Positions 1 through 9,420 of a stretch of DNA of 23,697 bases are shown here, piece after piece. The number at the start of each line of letters is the position of its first letter. The first letter of the stretch is position 1. A program made the translations under genes and the position numbers. Origin of the DNA: Tieghemiomyces parasiticus. Taxonomy: Eukaryota > Kickxellomycota > Dimargaritomycetes > Dimargaritales > Dimargaritaceae. The notes under the pieces are model-generated. The model searched no databases. It was given only the letters and a program-made list of their open reading frames with translations, and was not told where the DNA came from. The DNA is taken from the NCBI GenBank assembly GCA_027575765.1, contig JANBPT010000769.1, positions 1 through 23,697 on the forward strand. The letters are read 5' to 3'.

Positions 1-3000
1 GCCTGGAGCTGCGTGTTACAGATCTTGTTGCAGATCTTGATCGCCTCTAGTAGCAGGGTTCTGCAGCGATGGCAAAATCAGGTGGGTAATAGCGTGCGTG
101 AGACGATGGTCATCGTTAGGAAAGGCGGCTAATCAAGTACACGACAGAGTGTAACCGGCTATGCTTAGCGGGCCCCACTCAGAGGGCTGTACTTACTTGG
201 CCTTAATAAATTCAGCACTCAATATACTGTCCAGGATGCGAAACGCGGCTGTGTAGCTATCAGGTAGACTGCTCTCGCAGTCCGCGCGGATAGATTCCAG
301 TAATTCCTCAACCTGGGATGGTCGACCGCGCGGGAGGCCAGCACGTGAGGTAGGAAATGGGACGAAACGTGTGTCAGAATTGATACATGAACAATGCAGG
401 GTATAATAGCTGGCGAGCCGGAAAAGAATGGAGGCCGCCCTCTATGCGTAACACTCACTTTTTTTTTGTCAAAGTAATCCTGGCCCAAGTAAATGAGGAT
501 CTTGTGAAGCTGCATGAGTACTTTGAGTTCTTTGGATGGTGCCTCCTACAATATTGTAAAGAGCGACCGGGTTCAGGTGAATACAAATAAGATAGTGCGA
601 GGCCGGGGATATCGAATCGTTAGTAGAGCGGGGCCCGAGTCGTGGAGAGACGGGCAGTATCGACCGAGCTAGCCCATTCTTTTTCCAGCTAGACAGGATA
701 CATGATACTTACCAGAAAACAGGCCTCGTAGTAGTCCAGAGCCTCGCTGGCCTTTCCCGTCTGCTGGCATAGCATCCCCCACCGCAATGCCGTATGAAGT
801 TTGAAACGGTTCCACTCGTCGAGCTGTTGGGCCCACTTGACCGCCTCAAGCAGGGCCATTTCAGCGTCATCCAAATCGCCCCGGAGGAGTGACACGTCAG
901 TCCAGTGCAGCAGCATGTGTACCTTGAGCCGAGAGTACCAGCGTTGGCTCTCAAAGGCCTCGTGGGCAGAGGATTGCTCTGCATCGGCCGAGGGAGGAGG
1001 GAGGGGTGAAGGGACAAGGTGCGCAAAATAATGAGTGGACCGAATCCCGGTCAGGGAGCATAAACACTGGACACATGGGTCAATGGAATAAGAACTATTA
1101 GATGGAGATAGGGGGGGGCAATGTGATAAGCCATCCTGCTACTTACTTCCTACGTCGTCAATCTCTCCTAGGTGGTTAGCAACAGGAATGGTGACATGGG
1201 GGGATGATGAAGAGGACAGGTTAGTCGAGTGATAAGGAGCGGAGCCCAGTAGCCGCCCGGGTCGGCTAAGTACGGGCGTGGACAGGCCATACGCCAGGCC
1301 GCTTCAAAAGTTTACCAATGAGGGGCCTACTTACGCTGCACACATTTGAGAGCCTCCAGTAGGAACGCCTTACCGGTAGGCCGGGCGGCATCGGGCTTGT
1401 GACAGAGCGCTGATAGAAAGTAAACCAAGCAAAACAGTTGGCCCTTGGATAGCCACTGGACTTGAAGATGGGACGCTAGGCTCAGGTTGGCGTTGTGCAA
1501 GACGTCGGCACCGAAGACCGCAGTTCCGGCCCTAGGCGCGGCAGGAACGGATTTTCCAACGGTCAAGGTCGTCGCGTAGGACGTCGTGTTGAGCGGCAAA
1601 TGAAAGGCACCCATCACCTCCTGCGGCGTGGCTGGTTGCCACTGCTCGAGGAGCTTGTGGAGCCGGGGCAGCGTAGCAAGGGCCGCCTTGACGTCACCAT
1701 TCCGTAGGTGGTTCATGGTACTCAGGATGAAGTAGTACACGTGCAAAGGGACAGGTAGCATGGATGCCGTCACGGGCGGGGTGCCGGCCGGCGTGTTTTC
1801 GGTGAAGAATTTGTGCATGTCCTGGATGAGTTTGGAGGACTGCGTCGTGGACTGTAGTACCAGGCAGTGGTGGGTCATCACGAGTAGCAGGTATATCTGG
1901 GATGGATAGTGGCGATTATTGGGGGGGGGAAGCGATGGTGATAATGTGGACTGGTGAACGAATTGGACCGAGGCGTTCAGGTAAGCATATCGTGTTGCGA
2001 GGTAAACAAAAAAACACGCAAGCGGCAAGTGCCCAGGGCACTTCGTTGACGATCGACAGGCTGACTCACTCACTTACCCTGACAGACGTGTTACCCAGCT
2101 GTTCGGATGCCTTGATGCCGTACATTAAAATGTTGAAAGTCTGTCGGATATTGCCGCTCTTGGCAAAGAGATTCGCCAGGCGGAGTAAGAAGAAATAACC
2201 ATGTAGGACGAGGCGGGATCTGGGGGGCAGGGCAGCGCGGGGTAGAAGTGGGGGGGGGGTGAGAGCCCAAATGAAGAAGAGAAAAAGAGTTATAAACGAC
2301 GTCAGTGGGAAATCAGGTGCGGCCTAGTTTCGGTCACACCATTAGAAACTGATCACAACCCTCAATGGCTATGGTGAGCGGCCGGTTCGTCGTCGGATAC
2401 TTACTCGAAACATTCTTTGACAGCGGCCATTAAAGTCTTCTCGGCGGCCGGGACGCTATTTGTTAGCTCCAAGAAGCGTACCTGAAGATCCAGCGTGTAG
2501 TACTTGTACGAGCCGGAACTGTCAACTTGAGAGGCTAACAGGGACTGGGAAAGAGGAAAAATGGATAGGTGAAATTGGGACGGCGGGATATGGGTGAGCT
2601 GGATCAAGGTTAAACGCCGAACTAGCGTGAAGACGAAGCGCGGAAAGGTTGGGCCGAGCTTATGCGACGTTTTACGAGCCAAAAGCAATTAGCTTTATAT
2701 TGGTCAGGGGCCACCTTACCGCCTTCTGGATGTGGAGTTCCGCGTCGCTGGTATTTTTCGTGTGCTTCAGCAGTAGATCTGCCACCAGGCACCGGAAGCG
2801 CAGTTCGGCGTAGGGCGCTAGGGGTGGCGCGCCCTGCTAGGGCAGTATGCGGAGGGTAACACGCAAGAAAATTCGAGCGGCGGTTAGCTAACGACTGATG
2901 CGGCGTGGCCATAAGCTCAGGTCGTGGGTCACCCCCTGTTTGCTATTCACCGGTGCCAACCAAAAGCCGAGAGGTGGCGACCAGACCTCCACCGGGGCCA

Positions 3001-3402
3001 CCGGTATATCTGTGCGCATCTACTGCTCTGTTCAACCGTACTTACCGCAGCGGACTGGCCGCCCGACGTATCTACGACACCCTGGGCGGTCGCGATGGCC
3101 GAGAGGATGTAGTGCTCGGCCTTATAGCTGGTGGTGCCCGGAATGAACTTGTGCTGCACGTTGCTCATGTACCGTGCGCAGGCAAGGTAGTAATGACACA
3201 GCGACCAGAGGTGCTCGTGGATATCGGCCGGTACGCTAGGCGGGGGCGGGGGCTGCGGTGGTGACGAGTACATCTGGGATGACAGGGGCTGCTGGTACAC
3301 CGGCTGGAATTGGTATTGGCCGTGGGGCGGCGGGGCTAACGAGCCCGTCGTGGGGGCAGTGTAGCCCGCAGGGGCGTTATAGGTTCCTTGGTGCGGGTTC
3401 AT
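1..3402 (-). CDS. MAU2: MAU2/SCC4 cohesin-loading factor, TPR protein (3' end off the window)
   Basis: Ten exons on the minus strand: 3402-3046, 2836-2720, 2544-2405, 2219-2078, 1896-1335, 1167-1147, 978-713, 545-459, 312-197 and 60-1 (cut by the window edge). All junctions are GT-AG, nine donors being GTAAG-type or GTGAGT, and phases agree throughout, giving at least 622 residues. The family is the SCC4 partner of NIPBL/SCC2, which loads cohesin on chromatin. Similarity to animal MAU2 is visible along the chain: HTKN in exon 2, an LLRLANLF helix in exon 4, WLSKGQLFCLVYFLSAL in exon 5 (animal WLPKEHMCVLVYLVTVM), and DDAEMALLEA in exon 7, consistent with TPR helices. Residues 1 to about 58 are a Pro/Gln/Tyr-rich, probably disordered extension before the first TPR helix (HLWSLCHYYLACARY). 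Exon 6 is only 21 nt. The start is the first ATG of the long first exon. Function is assigned by family; exon borders are by eye. Confidence 0.88.
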
Positions 3403-4552
3403 TCGTGGGACCGTGTAGGGCTAGGGGAGGGGGCGGATGCAGGCCGAGTGATTCGGAGAAGCGGGCAGGGGAATGGGACGTAGGGTATGAAATGCCAGAA
3501 GGCTGCTGATGAGGGTCGCTAGCCCTGCGGTGGATAGCAGCGACAAAAGTGGGAGTCCCGGAAATCCCCAATAGGTGAGAAGCGGAGAAATGGCGACCAG
3601 AACGAGAGGTGTGCGCACTAGGCTGAAGTCAGGGCCGATAGACGACTGGAGCTGAGCAGGAGGCCAAGGTCGTTCGACTGTCCGCACGTCAGTGGAGACC
3701 CATGGGCTGATCGGGGCCGAAGGGCCGTTACCCCGTTGCGCGGCGTGGACCCTGTCGCTGCATTATTTAGGAGCACACGCGTAGGCCTGATTGCGTGGGT
3801 CTCGGCCTGACTCGTCCGTCCGCTCAGCACGGGAGGGGCGGATTAGGGTCCTAGCGTATTGCCGTTCAAAAGGGGTGCTGTGCTGCAATCCAGCGCCGCC
3901 GCTTGCTTGTCATGATGGATGCCTGGGACTTCTATGTGGCCGTATGCATGGCGTCTAACCAACCATCCGACGTCGGACACCCGCGGGTTGGTCAGGGAAG
4001 CCCGGTAAGCTGGTGCTAGAGGATACTTTCCGAGTTTGGCTCTCGATGTATTGCTACGACGTGTCGTTGGTCACTTCTAGATTGAGCTCGGCTCCGTCGA
4101 AGTGTAGAGCACGTGCCAAGGCCGTGGTGGTTACGCTGCACACCGCACCCGTCGATGTTCGCACTTGGCTGTGCCGGGCGGCGTGGGACACACGGTTCCC
4201 GCGATCTCCGCCCGTCCCAAGCTACCAGGGCAGCGTTGGCCCAGGGGACACAGGCGGAACGACGTAAGCCTTGGCACCCGCGGCCGGCCCAGGCACGGCT
4301 CAGGACGGAGGCGCATACGTGGATCGACCTGCCAGGGTCGTAACGTGCGTCGGCGGCTATGGAGTGTCCCCGCCTAGTCACTCCTCCACACGCCGGGCCC
4401 TCCTTGCCCTACCAGTGACGTATCGAGCACCGACAAGGCGGCGAGTCCCAGTACGACGTCCCGCCACAGCAGCAGGCGTGTGACATTCTGAACCGCCTGC
4501 AAGGGAGAGGAGGTGAGCCCCCCCCCTCATCCGCCGGTGGGACCAGTAGGAG
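3403..4552. other. Divergent intergenic spacer between MAU2 and the CoA ligase
   Basis: About 1.15 kb of GC-rich DNA between two divergently transcribed genes, so it should hold both promoters. Several overlapping open frames on both strands exist, but they have low-complexity Arg/Pro-rich products typical of GC-rich noncoding DNA, and none resembles a known family. A C9 run (4518-4526) lies just upstream of the ligase TATA box. I see no RNA gene here. Confidence 0.6.
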
Positions 4553-4558
4553 TATATA
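4553..4558 (+). promoter_or_regulatory. TATA box of the CoA-ligase gene
   Basis: The sequence agTATATAga lies 231 bases before the chosen ATG at 4789. It is followed by a pyrimidine-rich stretch (ctcttcctcttcc) typical of a fungal transcription start region. Transcription starting about 30-100 bases downstream would give a leader of roughly 130-200 nt. This position also argues against starting translation at upstream in-frame codons. Confidence 0.45.
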
Positions 4559-4788
4559 GACGGTCTCTTCCTCTTCCGCCAGAGGACTGCTCATTCATAG
4601 CTCCTCGACCTCATGTGTCCTGCTACACGTCCGCTGACCCTTTATCGCTTTGCCCTCCCATCCCCGTACTAAAAAATTCGCACCTTTCGACCCCAGAGCT
4701 CGGCTGCCTTGCCTTCATTAGACTACTCTGCCTGAGACCACTGCTTGGTACGCAAATTTCTCGGTTCACAGCCTCCTTCCTCCTCGCC

Positions 4789-6393
4789 ATGGCCCCTACA
4801 CTCGCCGATATCTTCGTCCACGCCTCGCCCAATGCGGACGCACTGGTAATCCCCGAGCCCCTTTCGGCTGACCCTTCGTCAATCGCCACTGCCCTGACCT
4901 ACGGCGACCTCAAGTGCACCTTGCTTGGTTTCCAGACCCAACTAGCCGCGCAGGGCCTGCAGCCTGGCGACGTCATTTCGTCCATCTTCACGAACACCCT
5001 CGAGTGTGTGGTGGCCTTTCTGGGAACTACCCTCATGCGCTGCGTGGCCGCTCCGCTTAACCCCCAGCTGGCGCAGAGCGAACTGGAGTTTTATCTCGAC
5101 GACGCTCAAACTAAAATCCTACTGGTGCCACGGGGCACCTCGGACGACCACCCTGCCCTGAAGGCTGCCCAGGCCCATGCCAAGTGTCGCGTGTGGGAGG
5201 TTTACCAGAACCGAACGGCTCCCGGTGGCATCGCCGTCGTACCACACGGTGGCCATGGCACTCCTGCCGCTGCTGTGGCGACGGATCCGCTGCCCACCGA
5301 GTTTGTCCACCAGCCGGAGCCCGAGGACATCGCTCTGCTCCTACATACCTCGGGGACCACTGGCCGGCCCAAGGCGGTGCCACTCACCCATGCCAACCTC
5401 ACACGGTCCATGCACAACATCATTGGTACCTACAAGCTTGGCCCGGCAGACCGAACCTATCTAGTGATGCCACTTTTCCATGTGCATGGGCTTGTGGCCG
5501 GCTTGCTCGCTACTCTGGCTAGCTCCGGCCGGGCGGTGGTCCCGTCCAAATTCTCTGCCTCGCGGTTCTGGGCCGACGTGGTCGCCCAGGGGTGTACCTG
5601 GTACACCGCGGTGCCCACAATCCATCAGATTCTCCTGCGCCACCCGTCTCCCGCAACCGGGCAACATCGACTCCGATTCATTCGTTCATGTTCGTCGGCC
5701 CTGGCCCCGGTTATCCACCAGCAGCTCGAGGACACTTACGGGGTGCCAGTCCTGGAGGCCTACGCCATGACCGAGGCGGCCCACCAGATGACCTCCAACC
5801 CGCTCCCGCCCCAGCCTCGCAAGGCCGGTACAGTAGGACTCGGCTTCGGCGTCGACGTGGGCATCTTCGACGAGTCGGGCCTCCAGCTCGACACCGGTCT
5901 GGAGGGCGAGATTTGCGTGCGCGGTCCCAATGTTACCCACGGCTATCTTAACAATCCCACGGCCAACGCGGTCTCGTTCCACGACGGGGGTTGGTTCCGG
6001 ACCGGTGACCAAGGCCGCCAGGATACTGACGGCTACCTCGCCGTAACCGGCCGCATCAAGGAACTCATTAACCGTGGCGGCGAGAAGATCAGCCCTGTCG
6101 AGGTAGACGACATTTTGCTCCGTCACCCGCAGGTCACCGATGCCGTTACCTTCGGTGTGCCTGATGAAATCTACGGCCAGGAGGTCCACGCTGCTGTCAT
6201 ACCCAAGGCCGACGCTGACGGCCAGGTCACGGAAGCGAGCGTTAAAGACTTTTGCCGCCAGTCCCTCGCCGCCTTTAAGGTGCCCAAAAAGGTGTACATC
6301 GTCGACGATTTCCCTCGTACCGCAACTGGCAAAGTACAACGCCGCGTCGTGGCCCAGCACTTTCTCAACATCTCAGCGAAGGCACAGCCGTGA
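4789..6393 (+). CDS. PCS60: Acyl-activating enzyme, oxalate--CoA ligase (Pcs60/FAT2/AAE3 family)
   Basis: Intronless, 534 residues, close to yeast Pcs60 (543). It is an ANL-superfamily ligase that adenylates a carboxylate and transfers it to CoA; the Pcs60/AAE3 branch is known to use oxalate. Adenylation motifs are complete: phosphate loop TSGTTGRPK (187-195), MPLFHVHGL, YAMTEA (325-330), GDQG with Asp407, hinge/A8 motif GRIKELINRGGEKISP from 421, and the A10 motif PRTATGKVQRR with catalytic Lys515. The combination of YAMTEAxHQM and RGGEKISP is what I recall of Pcs60. The start MAPTLADIF at 4789 has a good context (gccATGG) and matches the family N-terminus; the frame stays open upstream to 4513, but that part looks like leader. 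Odd point: the C-terminus is AKAQP, with no SKL-type peroxisomal signal, so the enzyme may be cytosolic. Exact substrate is inferred. Confidence 0.93.
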   Translation: MAPTLADIFVHASPNADALVIPEPLSADPSSIATALTYGDLKCTLLGFQTQLAAQGLQPGDVISSIFTNTLECVVAFLGTTLMRCVAAPLNPQLAQSELEFYLDDAQTKILLVPRGTSDDHPALKAAQAHAKCRVWEVYQNRTAPGGIAVVPHGGHGTPAAAVATDPLPTEFVHQPEPEDIALLLHTSGTTGRPKAVPLTHANLTRSMHNIIGTYKLGPADRTYLVMPLFHVHGLVAGLLATLASSGRAVVPSKFSASRFWADVVAQGCTWYTAVPTIHQILLRHPSPATGQHRLRFIRSCSSALAPVIHQQLEDTYGVPVLEAYAMTEAAHQMTSNPLPPQPRKAGTVGLGFGVDVGIFDESGLQLDTGLEGEICVRGPNVTHGYLNNPTANAVSFHDGGWFRTGDQGRQDTDGYLAVTGRIKELINRGGEKISPVEVDDILLRHPQVTDAVTFGVPDEIYGQEVHAAVIPKADADGQVTEASVKDFCRQSLAAFKVPKKVYIVDDFPRTATGKVQRRVVAQHFLNISAKAQP

Positions 6394-6625
6394 GGTGGAA
6401 CGGCAGTTTTAGTACCTGTATAGGCAGGTTGGGCTTTCTCCAAGCAGGACTGCACTGCTTAGTCATCAACAATTGGTTGGCTGCTACTGTCTATTGACCG
6501 GTTAGTCGCTATATTTTTGTTCATATGTCAATGAAATTAGATAGTAAAGCAAATTTCAAAACAGGATGATGGGGAATGCGTATCCTGAGTTGGCTATATA
6601 CCGTCTCCACTTGACAATACTACCC

Positions 6626-6632
6626 AAAAAAA
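6626..6632 (-). terminator. RNA polymerase III terminator of tRNA-Glu
   Basis: A run of seven A on the plus strand (T7 on the coding strand) begins two bases after the 3' end of the tRNA. T-runs of this length in this position terminate Pol III transcription. Confidence 0.8.
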
Positions 6633-6634
6633 TC

Positions 6635-6705
6635 TCCGAAACGGGGAATTGAACCCCGGCCATCACGGTGAGAGCGTGAGATCCTGACCACTGGACCATT
6701 TCGGA
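6635..6705 (-). tRNA. tRNA-Glu (anticodon CTC)
   Basis: The minus strand folds as a full cloverleaf of 71 nt without an intron. The acceptor stem is TCCGAAA/TTTCGGA (7 bp). The D arm is GTCC-AGTGGTCA-GGAT. The anticodon arm is TCACG-CTCTCAC-CGTGA with anticodon CTC, followed by a four-base variable loop (TGGC). The T arm is CGGGG-TTCAATT-CCCCG. Internal Pol III promoter boxes are present: A box TGGTCCAGTGG and B box GGTTCAATTCC. The 3' CCA is not encoded, as expected in a eukaryote. The gene lies 241 bases beyond the stop of the CoA ligase and points towards it. Confidence 0.96.
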
Positions 6706-6787
6706 CCACATTTTTGTTGTGCCGACACCCGGTTTCGTTCTTGAAGGCATGTGACGGGCACGTCAATACTGCAAGAGCTAAACAATG

Positions 6788-6916
6788 GGCAAGCCCTTTG
6801 TGGGGGAAAAGCTAGGATTAGGTTTTAAGGTTATACGCCTCATGCAGGGGGATGTAGATCCTTCCCCCCGCTCACCAGTATAAAAGCGAGCCCGCGCAGT
6901 TAGGCAAGGGCTTGCC
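6788..6916. repeat. 11-bp inverted repeat enclosing a TATA box
   Basis: ggcaagccctt at 6788-6798 is the exact reverse complement of aagggcttgcc at 6906-6916. The right arm is also part of a local palindrome (ggcaagggcttgcc, 6903-6916). The TATAAAA at 6879-6885 lies between the arms. Confidence 0.55.
6879..6885 (+). promoter_or_regulatory. TATA box without an assigned gene
   Basis: TATAAAAG matches the consensus well and is followed by GC-rich then pyrimidine-rich sequence (catctttccatttttcg near 6926). No coding region follows on the plus strand before the convergent kinase gene, so it would drive a non-coding transcript or be a relic of a mobile element promoter. Confidence 0.3.
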
Positions 6917-7294
6917 AGCTAATTTTCATCTTTCCATTTTTCGAGTCGTCTTAGTATAACTTTATTTCATTTATTATTGTCAACAAACCTAATCCCATAC
7001 TATTTACTTTTACTCATTACCATAAACAACGCCGTCCCTCCTGCCGTTAGGCCTAGACCATTGTCGCGTACAGCCTAACCAAAAACCCCGTCCAGGGCCT
7101 AGCACCACATTTTTTGTGAAGCTGAGCACAACTTGTGCCTTTGAGGAACTGAAATAGGCCGCGCCTATACAACTATCAAAAGAAACAAAAGAAAAGAGAC
7201 CGGGCAACCTCTGGGAGAGGCCCGGAAGAGACGGGGGACCAGTCAGGTCCTCCACCAATTAGCGTCAATCATTTATCATAGTCATAGTATATAA

Positions 7295-7326
7295 GCCGGG
7301 CCCAAGTATGCAACACAGGGCCCGGC
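7295..7326. repeat. GC-rich hairpin just after a TATATAA sequence
   Basis: Arms gccgggccc (7295-7303) and gggcccggc (7318-7326) pair perfectly over 9 bp around a 14-nt loop, in otherwise AT-rich DNA. The sequence TATATAA (7288-7294) ends at the foot of the left arm. Confidence 0.6.
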
Positions 7327-8398
7327 AGCTTATTTCCCAATTTCTGTCCCATAGTGTCATCCATTGGCACTATTCCGTTAGTAAAGTCTAGTACCAATAT
7401 TCTCCTATGCTTGCTTGTTGGTAAACATTTCTAGATTTTATTGGAGGTTTTCTCCGTCAATAGTTAACCTATCAAACTTTGTGTTACAGATTCAGACAGC
7501 CCTGGTCCGACTGTATACTCCTGAATTCTCCACCTTGACCCGGAGGTTCTTTTGAAAGTGGGACCGGCTTCCAGATACCAGTCCGCTTTACATTTCGTGG
7601 TGCCAACGCCTGTGGTAATTGGGAACCACCACATTAGATTATTCCAAGGTAAAGTCCAAGTCTACTATTTTGGAACCATAAATTCTGTGACAGTAGAATA
7701 GCCTTTTGGCTATGGTATTAGACATGGACCTAATATCAGCACAGACCTCAACGCAACATATTGCCAAGTAAACCAAGTGGTTAGGAACCTCCAGGGGGAC
7801 CAGCAAAGTGTGGGCTCCAGAAAAAAGTAAAATGCTCATATTTATTTTTCCTTAAAGTTACTATATACAAATGCCAGCCTTAACAATGATCCATGATGAG
7901 GGCAAGGTATAAACAATAGGAATCATTTAGGTTGGACCATGCCAGTAAATGGCCCCCAAATTGGCAAGTTAACCAATTTGGTCATTTCAACAGCTGCATA
8001 GGCGATACATGCATTGATGCCTATCATCCTTCAGTTCTTATCTTAATTCCTTGTCTAGCCATTCATGCCTTGCCAGTTAGCACAATGACCATTACCCTTT
8101 ACTAACTTTCCATCACTTGTTGCAATCATTAGATAGAGACTGATATAGTACATTGCCAGACTAGTAGTTAATCTATCTCTAAAATGATTGGTTGTTAACT
8201 ATGCTAAAATAAGGGCAATGCCAGGCTGATGAGAGATCTACTTTAATCACCCACTGTCAACTAATCACACGGAAGCAAGACCATAGCTCGCCAAATAAAT
8301 ATGGAGATGGGAAGGATTCATATTAGACTGTGAGGGATAGACCAGTCCCTTTAACTCGGTTAATATATCGCGCCCTTATATGGGGAAGTGGATGTTTA

Positions 8399-9295
8399 CT
8401 AATCTTCTGTAGGGATATTCTCCAAGGAAGCACTACCAATATCCCGCAGCCCAGTTAGATACATGGCGAAATTGCGAAGTCCCGTGCGAAAATCATCTGA
8501 CCTAGCAGCATTGGGAGACCAGTAAGAATGACCAAAGTCTATCAGTTTGAAGCGGTAGACGGTCTCCTTGAGTGTGTCAAGATTCTCTTCGGAGCCGCCC
8601 GGCCCGTACTGCTCCCACATCTTCCGAAGCTGAGTAGGTTCTCCCTCGTAGATTATTAGGAGGGATGACCCGATGAAGTACACATCTCTACCCTCCAGGG
8701 CCTGGTCCAGGCCGGTCAAATCGTCAATGACCCAGGTAATAAGATGCCGGCGGAAGGCGGGGATGATGAAATCAGAGCCGGGTAGAAATCGCTCGAGGTA
8801 CTTCGGGAATCGGGTGGGGGAGATAGTATAGACTTCCTTACGGTCTAGGGCCACCAGGTTGGCGGAATTAGCCTGGAGTAGCATCCCGGCGATTCGGAAG
8901 TGGTATTGGTAGGCTGTAGTACTCTTGGCACGATCCGTCAGAATTTTCTTCTTTTTCTCTGGTGCATTGTCCTCGAACGCCACTCGACCGATTTTGATAT
9001 CCAAGACATTGGGGTTGAGGAGACCATACTGGATATTCCCGAGAGAGATAACGTTCTGGGCGGTCCCACGGTTTTCTTCATTCATTGTCGGGGCGACCGG
9101 AATTTTGCCATAGTAAGAGGGCAAGAATCGGGCCAAAGGGTCGTCCTCGGCCAGGCGGCCGCGAGTTGTCTCGTAAAAATCTATCTCCTTGAAGTCGCAC
9201 GGCTTGAAGATGCGAGTCCCGTCCAAGCTGATGGTGAAGCCTGGGTGCCCTGCGGCACCTACAAAAGGTGCGGGAATGATGCCAGGAATCGACAT
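8399..9295 (-). CDS. Inositol polyphosphate multikinase (IPK/Arg82 family)
   Basis: Intronless, 298 residues, within the range of fungal Arg82/IPMK proteins. The family phosphorylates inositol phosphates such as InsP3 and InsP4 on the way to InsP5/InsP6 and pyrophosphates. The family signature PxxxDxKxG is present as PNVLDIKIG (95-103). Next come a serine/threonine-rich helix (KSTTAYQYHFRIAGM, about 124-138), the SSLL motif (GSSLLIIYEG, 209-218), and the metal-binding IDF motif as LIDFGHS (251-257, Asp253). An early AGHPG resembles the N-terminal AGH element of IPMKs. The start at 9295 is the first ATG, with a TATA-like box 126 bases upstream. Nothing is missing. Assignment to IPMK rather than IP6K or IP3K rests on short length and overall pattern. 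Confidence 0.85.
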   Translation of the reverse strand: MSIPGIIPAPFVGAAGHPGFTISLDGTRIFKPCDFKEIDFYETTRGRLAEDDPLARFLPSYYGKIPVAPTMNEENRGTAQNVISLGNIQYGLLNPNVLDIKIGRVAFEDNAPEKKKKILTDRAKSTTAYQYHFRIAGMLLQANSANLVALDRKEVYTISPTRFPKYLERFLPGSDFIIPAFRRHLITWVIDDLTGLDQALEGRDVYFIGSSLLIIYEGEPTQLRKMWEQYGPGGSEENLDTLKETVYRFKLIDFGHSYWSPNAARSDDFRTGLRNFAMYLTGLRDIGSASLENIPTED

Positions 9296-9420
9296 CGACG
9301 AAGTACGGCGAGAGAGTGGTCCTGAAAATCTAAAGCGGTGTTCGTACTGTCAGTAGTGATCAAAAGATATTATGAAGGCGAGGCGGGTGCTTGGTGCATG
9401 GGATAAGGACTGTGTCAGAA

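Larger units (their letters stand above)
6706..8398. other. AT-rich non-coding island between tRNA-Glu and the inositol kinase
   Basis: About 1.7 kb that is clearly richer in A+T than the neighbouring genes and contains no credible reading frame; the longest are 82 and 66 codons on the minus strand. It carries two TATA-like boxes (6879, 7288), an 11-bp inverted repeat around the first, and a 9-bp GC hairpin after the second. A primer-binding-site-like TGGTGCC sits at 7598. Its position directly upstream of a tRNA gene recalls where fungal retroelements insert, but no gag/pol remnant could be read. The right end (about 8300-8398) must include the 3' untranslated region of the kinase gene. Confidence 0.55.

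Noticed and set aside
3913..4108. Possible tiny spliced peptide in the MAU2/ligase spacer
   Set aside because: An ATG frame reaches a GTAAGC, and a tctag acceptor follows at 4080, but the product is about 40 residues with no motif.
4513..4788. Upstream in-frame extension of the CoA ligase (92 extra residues)
   Set aside because: It would include the TATA box, is proline-rich without family similarity, and the ATG at 4789 fits the family N-terminus.
5686..6360. 224-codon antisense frame over the CoA ligase
   Set aside because: Shadow frame caused by GC-rich third positions of a well-identified gene.
7686..7740. U2 snRNA-like string (gccttttggcta followed by taatatcag)
   Set aside because: Only the short hairpin string matches what I recall of U2; the branch-site recognition region and spacing do not.
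8227..8270. C/D-box snoRNA start (tgatgag)
   Set aside because: No D box (CTGA) with a terminal stem at a suitable distance.
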